The position numbers and the translations under genes were made by a program. Under the pieces are notes generated by a model, which did not search any database, was not told the DNA's origin, and saw only the letters and a list, made by a program, of their open reading frames with translations. Source: Cochliopodium minus (Eukaryota > Discosea > Himatismenida > Cochliopodiidae). Taken from it: a stretch of DNA of 28,981 nucleotides. The stretch is taken from the NCBI GenBank assembly GCA_024220525.1, contig JAMYWO010000051.1, forward strand, positions 123,687 through 152,667, given 5' to 3'. Shown one piece after another: positions 1 to 10,288 of this stretch (positions are counted from its first letter, which is position 1; the number at the start of each line of letters is the position of its first letter).

Positions 1-1154
1 AAAGATGAGATTAAATAAAAAAATGAATTACGTTTTTCCCATTCCATTTCCAGCCGATAACACAATCAATGGAAATGCCTTTCCATTATTTGCATCAAAG
101 AAGATGGATTTCAAAAGATTTCGGAGAGGATCTCTATCTCCAATAAATTCAAATTTGTTTCCTTTTCCAATTTTTATTCCTTTTTCTCTTGGTTCTCTCA
201 CTTTCAAATTTTTGAGTTTTGTGTATTCTTTTGTCATGTATTCCAATATCCTTTCAATAGATTTGTGATCTGAATTTACTCTTCCTTTGTTCCACATTTC
301 TATGAAAAATAAAATGAAAAAAAGAAGTAAAGAGTATTATACCTTCGAAACATTCTTCATAAAATTTGCGATTGCATTTTCCATTTTTCTCATTAATTTT
401 GAAATAACTGAAATCAAATTAGATATATGAAAAAATTAGTGCAATAAATTTTGGAATCTTACAATCTAAATTCTTCCATCAAATAATTCCATGAAACTAT
501 GCTCAAATCGCGCATATATTCGAAGTTCATGATAGATGCTCCTTTTTCTAATCTTTCAATCGTTGAGTTAAAGTTTATTAAATTCTTGTATTCAGGTAAA
601 ATAACATAGCATGCAAATTTGGCTCTATTCTTTGCAAAATCAATTTCTATTTTTTTATTTTTGGATATTTGAGAAAAATTAAAAAAAAAATTTGAGAAAA
701 CCATTCTTTTGGAAACTTTTTTGAACCCTTTCAAACAACTCTATATCTATTTCAGAAAAATTGATATCATGAGCCAAAATCCTCGATTTATAGTATAAAT
801 TCCTCACTTACAAAGAAAAAAAAAGTTGGAAATAAGAAATCAGGTTTGAAATTATTGTCAAAATATGTTTACATTGATTTCTTTTCTTTTCATCCAATAT
901 TCCTTCAAACTGTTGTTCATCAATTTTGGAAAATAAATATATCATCCTCAATATTTCTGAAAAAAAGAAAGTTTATTAAATTTTAGTTGAAAAAAAATAG
1001 AGATTTTATAAATACTATTTTCAATTTCATCACTCTCATACAAATCAGGTATATTTTTAGGATCAGAAGTTCCCAATCCATTTTCATCATAATTGATCAA
1101 TAAAGTATGTATTTCATTGATACTTTGAAACAATGTTTCATTTTCAATCTTCAT
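1..1154 (-). CDS. P-loop NTPase-like protein, 5' part (runs off left edge)
   Basis: This is a partial multi-exon gene reconstructed from splice signals. Exons on the minus strand are 1154-1016, 956-873, 806-702, 622-463, 407-343 and 299-32, and phases agree throughout. The 3' end lies beyond position 1, because the donor at 31-30 has no acceptor inside the window. The visible 273 residues start MKIENETLFQ and contain a helical, charged N-terminal region. The last residues form a hydrophobic strand followed by AGNGMGKT, which fits the Walker A consensus [AG]xxxxGK[ST]. It is preceded by a GDRDPLRNLL segment of the kind often found just before the P-loop in AAA/STAND or Crinkler-type ATPases. 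Walker B and later motifs would be outside. The intron between the second and third exons from the window edge is well supported; the one at 701-623 has a weaker donor (GTTTTC). The function is unknown. Nucleotide binding is likely, and any family name is inference. Confidence 0.6.
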
Positions 1155-1523
1155 TTTAGTTTTTTGAGGTTTTTTTTTTTTGTTTTTTATAAATATACAT
1201 ATTAAAATAATTGATTAAATGGGAAAAATTTCATTTTTTTTGGCGCAATAAATTTTTAGTAGAGATAAATTAACGATGACAAATAAATGGCCTCAAATCA
1301 GAAGATAATTGTCATCCTAAAATCAAATCAAATACAGTGATCTTTGAAAAGAAAAATTACTAATTAATTTATTTTATCTCTTAAAATCATGTTTAATAAT
1401 ATATCTTTCTCAATGAGAAATAATTATGCTTGATGATAACAAGAATGTATTTTCAATGTAAAAATTTGGATATAAAAATAATAATATTAAGTTTTGGGAA
1501 AGAATTTTTATTTTGGATTTGTA
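1155..1523. other. Intergenic, 5' of the P-loop gene and 3' of myosin
   Basis: This 369-base AT-rich spacer separates two minus-strand genes. It must hold the promoter of the P-loop gene next to 1154 and the 3' UTR of myosin next to 1524. I see homopolymer T runs just upstream of the start codon (about 1166-1183) but no recognisable motif, RNA gene or open frame of note. Confidence 0.6.
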
Positions 1524-4500
1524 TTAGATAGTATCTTGATTTCTATTTCTGCTTCTTTTATTCTTATCTAAGAATTCTTTGACTTCTCTGGTGTAGTTTT
1601 CAGAGAGGATGCGAATTTGCTCGAATTCTTCTTCAGTCTTCTTTGCACTTCTTTCAGATTGATTAAGTTTTCTTCTGAGTTCTTCAATTTCTTTTTCGAG
1701 CTCAGTGATACGGTTGTCGTTGGATTTTCTGAGTTCTTCTTCTCTTAGGCGGTATCTCTTTTCATTGGCAACTTGTTTACCGAGTTCTTCAATTTGTTGG
1801 GTTTGTTTTTCATTTCCACCTTGTCCTTTGTTCTCAAGAGCATCATTGAGCTTGATTTGGAGCTCTTCTTTCTCAAAATCAATTTTTCTTTTTTCCCTTT
1901 GTAAGTTTTCTTTTGCGGATCTTTCTTGGTCTGCTTCGATTTGAAGTTCATTATATTTGTTGTCGAATTCTTTACGTTTTTCATCGAGCAATTTAAATCT
2001 GTTTGCTTCTTCTTCGAGATCTTCACGGAGGTTATCAACTTCATCTTGGAGTTGTTTCAAGCTAAGTTGTGCCTTTTCGTAATCATTCAAAGCATTATCC
2101 CTTTCTAAAGCAAGTTGTTGGAGCTTTTGTTCATATCTTTGTTTGGAGCTTTCTTCTCTCTTTTTCTTTTCGTTGATGTCATCATTCAAGGTGTTGTTTT
2201 CATATTCCAATTTCTTGTAATCACGTTGGAGGTTTTGGTACAAAGTTTCTTTCTTTTGAAGATCACTTTCTGCATCAAGGAGTCTGCTTTCCAAGTTTTT
2301 GTTCTTCTCGGTAAACTTTTTAAGGTTTTGATCCATTTCAGTCATTTGGGTCTTTTGTTCGTTGGATAAGATTCCTCCTTTCTTGATCTTGATATCCAAT
2401 TCATCATACTTCTCTTGAAGTTCATTGTTATCGTTGGTCAAATCATCAAATTTGGTTTGGAGGGATTTGAAGGTGATATCGAGTTTTTGTTTTTCATCAG
2501 TTTCTTCGCCAAGTTGATGTCTGAGATCTTCGATTTCGTTGTTCAAGATCTTTTTGGTCTTCTCGAGTTTATCTTGTTCATCACCAAGATCCAATTTAGC
2601 ATTTTCGAGATCAGATTGCAATTTGTTGAGTTGATTCTTCAAGTTGCTGTTGTCTTCGTTACTGTTGCTTACATTTTCGTTTGCTTCTTTCAAGTCTCTC
2701 TCGAGTTGTCTGATCTTTTCGCTTGTAGTCTTCTTGGTGTTTTCAAGATCGTTTTGAGTGTTTCTGAGATTTTCTTCCAATTTCTTGATGGTATCCTCTT
2801 GTAAAGTTTTGGTTTTGTTGAGGTTACGGATATCTTCATCAAGCTCATCGATTTCCTTGTTCAAGTTGGAGTTTTCTTCATCAAGTTGGATTCTCTTGTT
2901 GTTGAGTTCAGAGTGTTTTTTTTCGAGATCTTCCAATTCATTCAAGGTCTTGTCCAAATCATTCTTTGCCTTTCCAAATTTATCAGATGTAGTCTTGAGA
3001 TCATTTTGGGTTTTTTCGAGTTCTTCCTTCAAAGTTTTGACTTCTTTCTTTAGGTTTTCAATTTCTTCATCAAACTTCATTTGAGGGATCAATGGTTTGA
3101 TTTTTTGGAAGAGTACCCACCATTTCCAGTCACGAATGTCCAACCAACTTTGAACGTTTCTTTTGATGATTGCAGCTGCATGTGTTTGTTTTCCAAGTTT
3201 CTTGAATGCGGATCTTGCCAACCAAGCTCTGCAACCACTTTGAATAGAGACGACCATTTGTCCGAGTTTAAGTTCTCTGTACTCTTCCAACTTTGCCAAA
3301 ACTCCGTGTCTAAAGAAGATCTTGGTAATACCGAATTGATAAAGTTCTCCTTTCTCTTCCAAGATGACATCTTTCTTGATCTTTGCATCAAGATTCTTCA
3401 TGATGGTCTTTGATGCCTCATGAGGATTAGGATCATCTCTCTTGACATTTGGATCCAAAAGATAGTAACGTCTTACGAATTCACTGTACATCAATCTGTT
3501 AGGGTATCCTTTACGAGAGATACGGATACCTTCCAACACTCCGTTACATGCTAATTGTTCCAAAACCAAAGGAGCATTCAAGAGTTGAGGGGTCTTCTTC
3601 AAGTTTGGAATGATACAACGAATGAAATGAGGATAAGTAGATCTCAAAGTATCCATCAAATCGTCAAGTTGTTCCTTGTAAGAAGCAGAGACAGTCATGA
3701 AAGATGCACCTCCTCTGCTTGATCCTCCAGTTGAACCTCCTCTGCTGGATTTGTTATTTCCAGACAATTGTTTCTTTGCAAGTACAGCTGCTCTTGGGTT
3801 AAGCATTTCATCTTGAAATAAGTTTGCAATGAAGAATTCTTCGGAACTCTTTACACATTTTTCAATATCTTCTTGAAGTGGATCTTTGTTCTTCTCAATC
3901 CATCCTTCAACATTGTAATCTACAGATCCTGCATAATGGACAATCTTGAAGTTGAAGTCTTTGAATTGAACCTTTAAGTATTTCTTGCTCTTTCCTGCGA
4001 GAGTGTGCAACTTGGTGATCAAAGTCTTGTTGGTTGCACGAGGAAAGATGGATTCTTCATCGAGGAATGAAAGAATGGAGTTTGGCTTCTTTTCAATGAG
4101 ATCAATGGTATCTTGACCATCCATTCCATAATCAATGAATTTCCATTCAATCTTTTCTCTTTCGTATTCTTCTTGTTCAAGGGTAAACATGTGTTGATTG
4201 AAGAATTGTTGGAGCTTTTCATTGGTAAAGTTGATACACAATTGTTCGAAACTGTTAATTTCAAAGATTTCGAACCCTGCAATATCTAAGACACCAATAA
4301 AGTAAGATTCAGATTCAGAAGCAAGAGTTTTATTCAACTTTTGGATCAACCACAAGAAGATTCTTTCGTAGATTGCTTTACACAAAGCCCTCAAGGAGTA
4401 TTGTGCTTGTTCAACAGAGAAGTGTTTTTGAATTCTTTCATTACCAGCAGTGATAAATGGTTTGATGATTGCATCTCTCAATTTATCTGGATTGACCTTC

Positions 4501-5700
4501 AACAATTCAGAAGCATAAGCAAGAAACTTTTCTGGGTTTTTGACTTCACATCCTTCTCCTCCATATTGAGCTTCAAACTCAACGTTACCCAAGTTCAAGA
4601 TAGCTGCAATTACTCTGTAGATACCTTCTTGTTCTTCATTATCAATACCAATGACATTCATTGCTTGTGTGGTATGAGCAAATTCTTTCTTATCATCAAG
4701 AGATTGAACGCTCAAGCAGTCGCCTCCCTTAAGAAAGTTATAATCCTTCAATTCAGTGAGGTTGTATTTTTTTCTGGTTTCAGTATCATTACCAACGATC
4801 AATTGATAGAAGATGTGAAAGTTTCTTTCTCCTTTACCTTGACCAACTACTCTTGATTTCTCAAGCAAGTAAGATTGGATAGTGGTACCAACAATGACAC
4901 CTCCTTGATTGAATTGGAGACGAATGAATTTACCGAAACGAGAAGAGTTATCATTCTTGTTGGTCTTTGCATTACCGAATGCTTCCAACATTGGATTTGC
5001 TTCAAGAATTTGTTGTTCCAATTTACCAACTCCACCCTTTCTTCCAGCAATGGTTGCAATATATTGGATGACCTTTTTGGTGTTTTCGGTTTTACCTGCA
5101 CCAGATTCTCCAGTAATCAACATGGATTGATTTCTTCTATCAGTCAACATGTTTCTGTATGCTTCATCAGCAAGAGCATATACGTGAGGATGTACTTCTT
5201 TTCTTCTCTTTCCTTGGTAAATGGTGATAATTTCTTCAGTGTAAATTTGGAGCCATTTGTAAGGATTGATAACGACCAAGAACAATCCAGAGTAGGTGTG
5301 GATTAAATCATTTTCATAACGTTTTTTCAAGTTATTGAAAACAGAGGCTTCATTCAAGTATGATAAATCAGACATATCAGACACTCCGTCGAATTTACCA
5401 GGATTGGCATCACTGACATTTTTCTCTTCTACATCAATTTGTTCACCAGTTCCCAATTTAACTTTCAATTTACCAGTTCCCTTTCCAGAAAGTACTTCTC
5501 CAAGAATATATCCTATTTATTGAAAAGAGAAAAATATAAATTTATATAATTAAAAAATTTTGATAATATATATTTTTTTAATTTTATTTACCTTTTTCAG
5601 TATCAGGAATCCATACAGTTGGTTTATCAGTGATATTGAAGGAATTATCGAAATTGTATCCCAAAAGTTTATCATAATTAGTACCCACACGTTTAGACAT
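1524..5700 (-). CDS. Conventional myosin (class II) heavy chain, short tail
   Basis: Two exons (5700-5592 and 5512-1524) joined by an intron at 5591-5513 give about 1365 residues starting MSKRVGTNYD. The N-terminal SH3-like segment is followed by the motor: P-loop GESGAGKT (about residues 171-178), switch I NDNSSRFGKF (about 223), switch II DIAGFEIF (about 446), a Gly/Ser/Arg-rich loop 2, the actin-contact segment with PHFIRCIIPN, the SH1 helix and the converter motif FGITKIFF. Aligned by eye, the TEDS position in GNERI is Glu. The neck has one clear IQ motif (IQSGCRAWLAR) and a degenerate second one. Residues from about 850 to the end are a heptad coiled coil closing with a basic tailpiece (KNKRSRNRNQ). 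Such motors form bipolar filaments that drive contraction and cytokinesis. The tail of roughly 515 residues is much shorter than in Dictyostelium or muscle myosin II (totals near 1940-2120), so filament geometry should differ. The identification is certain. Confidence 0.97.
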
Positions 5701-6175
5701 TTTTAATTCAGTAAGTAAAAATTTATTTTAATTTTTTTTTTTATTTATAAATATTATAATTTATTATTTTTTTCATTTGAGTATCTTTTTATTGTAATAT
5801 TTTTTTAATTTAGAGAACGCAGATCCTATAATTCATCAAAATTTCTTGCAAGATAATTGATTAACAAACTCTGTATCAAATTTAAGAAACTAAATTATTA
5901 AATTGATTTAAAAAAAAAAAATTTATTTGTGGTGATATGGAAATATTGAGATTTTGCTTTGATTGCATTTTTATAATTGGAATTGAATTGAATATATTTT
6001 TAATACTCACAATAGTTCAAAATTTATACCCAATTTAGGCTATATAAATTGATTTTTAAGAAGATGTGATCTTCCAAAAATTATATTCAACAAAATTTGG
6101 TGTATGAAAGCTAGTAAATTTAATTTGAATGATGGAAATTTGAAGATCTGGAAGATAAATTAAAAATTATTCATT
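5701..6175. other. Intergenic, myosin promoter side and 3' of the phospholipase gene
   Basis: This 475-base AT-rich gap lies between the myosin start codon (5700, minus) and the stop of the phospholipase B-like gene (6176, minus). It contains long A and T runs. A 6-base perfect inverted repeat with a 3-base spacer (GAAGAT/ATCTTC, 6060-6074) is present. No gene, RNA or recognised promoter element is seen. Confidence 0.6.
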
Positions 6176-8305
6176 TTAATTCCATTTAGGATTCATTTCA
6201 ACAAATGAAAAATTATAAAGTGTTGGTTCTCCAAAGTGATAATGCGTTGGATATTGATTCCAGCTGAAAGGAGGGAGAACTCCACCACTGGTTGTTGGAC
6301 CATTAATAGCCTCAGATATCAAGTAAGGAACACGATCATAACTAGTTGCTTTCTAAAAATAAAGTTGAATGATTAATCATTTAAAATAAAAAAAAAATTA
6401 CGGTATCATAACATCCAAATGGGGAAGCTTTTCAAAAAAAAAAGTGTTCAAAAATTAAAGGTTTTCTTTTTGAATTTCTTTACCTCCTTCAGCTTGAAGA
6501 TCTCCTCTACTGCAAATAGCCCACATTGGATTACCTTCTGAATATGGATCATTCTTGTAGTCGTTATAACGCAAGATAGCTTTGAAGGATTCATAATCTA
6601 CAGCTTTATCTTGATCTCTTCTAAAAATTCTGGCTCTTGGGGCTAATTGATAACTTTAAGAAACATTTTTTGAAAAAAAAAAAAAAAAAAAGGTAATTAT
6701 GGATTACCTCATGCAATCTCCATATTTCTTAACCATTGCAGGATATCCTTTCAAAAGTTTAAATTATGAAAGGAAGAGAACAAAAAAATCAAATTACCAC
6801 TAAGATTGTAGATATCAGTATAGAATCTATTGTAAGGGGGTGATGAATCAACAATAATAAAAATAAAAATTAAAAAAAAATTACGGAACGTTGTAAGAAG
6901 ACCAAAAACCACCAAATCTCAAGAGTTCAGTTTGATCAGCATATCTCATCAAACCAGGAATTTGTTCTACAACCCACAAAAGACCATCAGGAATTTGTTG
7001 ACCAGGTTTGTACAAGTTGTAATCGATAACCATATATTGATTGTTATAAGTTCCAGAGTTGTATTGGGAAACGAGGGTGGACCATTCTTCTCCATTTCTT
7101 GCCATGTGGTTTGCGAGTCTGACTCTTTGCCATGCAAAGAGTGACTCTGGTTTGACTGCATCATAAAGAGTAAAGTTGAAGATAGAATTGGTGGTTTGGA
7201 TCTAGCAAAGAATGGAGCAGAAAATAAATTAAAGAATGATTTTTAAAGTTTTTTTATTAATGTATTTAATAGATTTACCATAACCAATCCTGATCCCAAC
7301 ATGTAAAAGTCGTCCAAAGATTCCAAGAATCCAGGGTAAGAACTGAATGACATTTTCTTTGCAGCAACAAAGTTGGAGTTGACGTTGAAGAAATAGTGTT
7401 TGTAGATTCTGTTGGTAGCTGCGAATACGAACCATGAAGAGTGCCCTGCAAACAATTGGCTAAAGTCTCCTGTTAATTTGATGAATCCCGAACAATGTCC
7501 GTTTTTAGCTACATAGTTAAGCATTTCAGATTTGGACATTTTATCAAAATCAGGACGTGCGCTTTCGTCAACAGCATTAATGAGATCAAGAAGATCACTA
7601 AGATAAATTTGATTGAAATAATGCAATATATGTTTCTTTATATAATTGAGAATAAATAATTTTTATTTACCCAACACCATTCAAAAGTCTGACTACCCAC
7701 AAGCTTGTGGATTGATTATTTTTGGATACATCAGCAAATCCTTGTACACATCCATCGAATTGAGCCATGATCATCGCAACTTGTTTCCAATAGTTGGTAA
7801 GGCTGGAAAAATTTCCTGCAATGTTCTTTCTTACCCAAGCTTCTTGTGCATCAAAAAAATTTAATATTTTTTGGGATGGAGGTTGTTTGAAGAAATAATC
7901 GTTCATCTATTTGAATAAAACAAGAATTATTATGATTATAAAGGAGATATTATAAATTTTCATTATCAAATTACATTTAAATACATTTCCCAAATGTTAG
8001 GAGCAGTCAAAGAGCATTCCAAATATCCAGAACCATACATTTGTTGCAAATCTTCATAATTGGAGTTACTTTGGATACGCAAAACACCCCATCCTGTTGT
8101 GTTGATGGTATTTTCTAAATTACCATATGCAACACTTAAAATGTTTGAGATTTAATTTATTTTAAGAATTAAAGTATATTTACCCATTTGTATCGATTCC
8201 ACTTTTAAAAGACCATTGATTGTTTTGAAAATATACTGTCCCTGGAAGATTTTGAGCAAAAGAGCAAATAAAAATGAGAGTGAGAAAAAGTATAGTAAAT
8301 TTCAT
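6176..8305 (-). CDS. Phospholipase B-like (PLBD/lamina-ancestor) hydrolase
   Basis: Ten exons on the minus strand (8305-8184, 8134-7975, 7906-7671, 7597-7279, 7201-6885, 6826-6798, 6747-6708, 6653-6484, 6427-6402, 6352-6176) splice in frame into 531 residues, close to the family's usual 530-590. It starts with a signal peptide ([18 protein letters not shown]). Family landmarks occur in order: GYLECSLT, the GDLLDLI segment, [10 protein letters not shown] with Cys208 as the likely Ntn-hydrolase nucleophile, [68 protein letters not shown] and FGCYDT. These enzymes are secreted or lysosomal amidase/phospholipase-type hydrolases of the N-terminal nucleophile fold, matured by self-cleavage. In a phagotrophic amoeba it would serve digestion of prey membranes. 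Two exons of only 26 and 29 bases code conserved parts and confirm the splicing. Substrate is not decided by sequence. The gene appears whole. Confidence 0.95.
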
Positions 8306-8336
8306 CCTATCTTTTTTTTTTATTTTCATAAATAAA
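8306..8336. promoter_or_regulatory. 31-base divergent intergenic between two start codons
   Basis: Only 31 bases, mostly a T run followed by ATTTTCATAAATAAA, separate the minus-strand start codon of the phospholipase B-like gene (8305-8303) from the first plausible plus-strand ATG of the ankyrin gene (8337). Each gene's upstream control sequence must therefore overlap the other's 5' end, unless the ankyrin protein starts at the later in-frame ATG at 8370. No motif is recognised. Confidence 0.45.
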
Positions 8337-10135
8337 ATGTACGAGAATCAATATCAAAAACTTAATTGTATGATCAAAGAAAAAGCTAATCTGAATCATA
8401 TTTTTGATTATGTGAATTTCCCACTTCATACAGCATGTATACAGGCATTTAAACAATAATAATTTTATAATCGGATGATGGGAATCTTATTAATTTCATG
8501 AGATAGGAGAATATACAATTGGATGAAGTGAAATATCTGATAGAGAACAAAATAGACGTGAATGAAAGAGCATTCAATAGAGATTTGGCCTTGCATCTTG
8601 TATGCGAGAATAAGAAAATAGAGTCGATAGAAATAATGAGATATCTGCTGGAGCAAAAATCACAAGTGAATGCGATCAATGGAAACTCATTCTCGCCATT
8701 AAACTTGTCCTGCATGAAGGTAAATGCAAATCTTGAAGAAATAAAGCTTCTGATAGAAAACAAAGCGGAAATAAACGATTCTTTGGATGAAAAAGATGAG
8801 AATAAAAACTTTAGAGTGACATATCTTCATCAGTACTGCAAGAAAATCGAGGATCTCTCCCTAGAAGTTATAAAGTATCTCGTTGAAAACAAAAGTGATG
8901 TGAATAAGGGGGATGATTATAACAAGGAATTGCCCTTGCACAAAATATGTGAGAGAAATAAGTGTAATGTGGAGATTATCAAGTTTTTTCTGGAAAATAA
9001 AGCAGATCTGAACGCAAAAAATTTACAATGGAACACTCCTTTGCACTTGGCCATAAGGAATGAGGATAATTCATTTGAGTTGATCAAATATCTAATCGAT
9101 TCAAAGTCCGATGTGAACGCTTTGAACAGATACGATGAATCAGCTCTCCACTTGGTCTGCAATAAAAACAAAGTATGTACCGATACGGTGGAGTATCTTG
9201 TCAAGAACAAATGTGATGTTGAAAAAGTGAATCGAGGTGGGGTCACTCCTCTCTTTATTTCCTATCAAAATCGCAGAATCAATGGAGAGGTTTTGGAATC
9301 TCTCGTAAAAAACACAAAGGATTTCAATTTTAAATACAAGAATTCCACTGCTCTGATTTACGAGTGTGCCAGTCCTTTCCTCTCTTTAGAAAAACTGAAA
9401 TTTATCATAGATTCAAAGAGCAACATTCTAACAAAGTCTCTTCTTTCTGGTACTCCTCTCTTAGAAATATCAATGAACCCCAAAGTCACTCTCGAGATGA
9501 TTCAATTTATGGTAGAGAACAAAGCCGACTTGAATGCTACAAACTTCTGCAAAGAAGTTTGTTTGTATTTTTTCAGCGACAACCCTCAGCGTTACGAAAT
9601 TCTGCACTATTTGTTTCAAAGCAAGGCTGACCCCAACATTTTGAATGGCTTTGGTCAGTACGCTCTCTCCAAGTACATCAATTATCCTTTCGACAGAAGG
9701 ATCGTCCGTCTTTTTTTCGATTACGACGCCAAAATTCTTGAAAGGGGGAAAACTTTTCACATCCAAAAAAATTTTAATTTAAAAGATGAAGAAGATTATC
9801 TAGTCTTTTTCTGCAACCCAGAATTATTTTGCAAGATGAACCCCAATGATCTATTTGGTACGACTATAAATAAGTTGTAAGTGAAACATTTCTTCATTTT
9901 TGTTTTTATTTTTTCTAGATACAAAGATTATAGGAGAGGAAATCTTTGGAATGTGGAACGAAATAAATATTTTACCAAAAAAGTTCGTGGCATTGTTTTT
10001 TTCTTGTTCACTTTTTTCAAGGATTTTTCTCGCCGTTTCAAAATTATCTTTCCCAAACCTCTCATTTTTATCATTATTCAATTTATTTTGGTTCCTGATG
10101 CAACTAAGGATGTGGTCAAATTTATGATAAATTGA
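8337..10135 (+). CDS. Ankyrin-repeat protein with helical C-terminal module
   Basis: Exons 8337-8444, 8507-9876 and 9919-10135 give 564 residues. About a dozen ankyrin-type repeats of roughly 36 residues run from near residue 30 to 470, with the pattern PLHLxCxNK...EIIKYLLENKxDVN; early repeats are well kept and later ones drift. The second intron has a textbook donor (GTAAGT at 9877) and joins the repeats to a separate exon coding NLWNVERNKYFTKK, then a long hydrophobic helical stretch ending KIIFPKPLIFIIIQFIL. That C-terminal layout recalls F-box-like or PRANC ends of other ankyrin proteins, but I do not recognise it for certain. The first intron fits only with a GC donor (see findings). 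Ankyrin repeats bind partner proteins; the target is unknown. The gene faces UNC93-like tail to tail, with about 150 bases between them. Confidence 0.8.
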
Positions 10136-10288
10136 AATTTTGATAAATTATTGTAAACCAAGTTTTTGATTTAATTAATAAGAAATAAAAATGAAAATAG
10201 AAAAATAAAAATAAAAATGAATTGAAAATAAAATGAAATAAAACAAAAAATAATAAAAATAAAAAATATGAATGAGATAAAATTCATT
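10136..10288. repeat. A-rich simple-sequence spacer between convergent genes
   Basis: The gap between the stop codons of the ankyrin gene (plus) and the UNC93-like gene (minus) is mostly a degenerate (AATAAA)/(AAAAAT) array between about 10185 and 10275. AATAAA-type hexamers occur on the plus strand and may double as polyadenylation signals. Nothing else is visible. Confidence 0.5.

Noticed and set aside
1705-5306. Several plus-strand open frames of 80-170 residues across the myosin gene
   Set aside because: They are shadows of the coiled-coil and motor coding sequence; there are no family motifs and hydrophobic runs mirror Glu/Lys codons.
6051-6058. TATATAAA sequence as a TATA box
   Set aside because: In DNA this AT-rich such strings are expected by chance, and it is some 350 bases from the nearest start codon with a fitting orientation.
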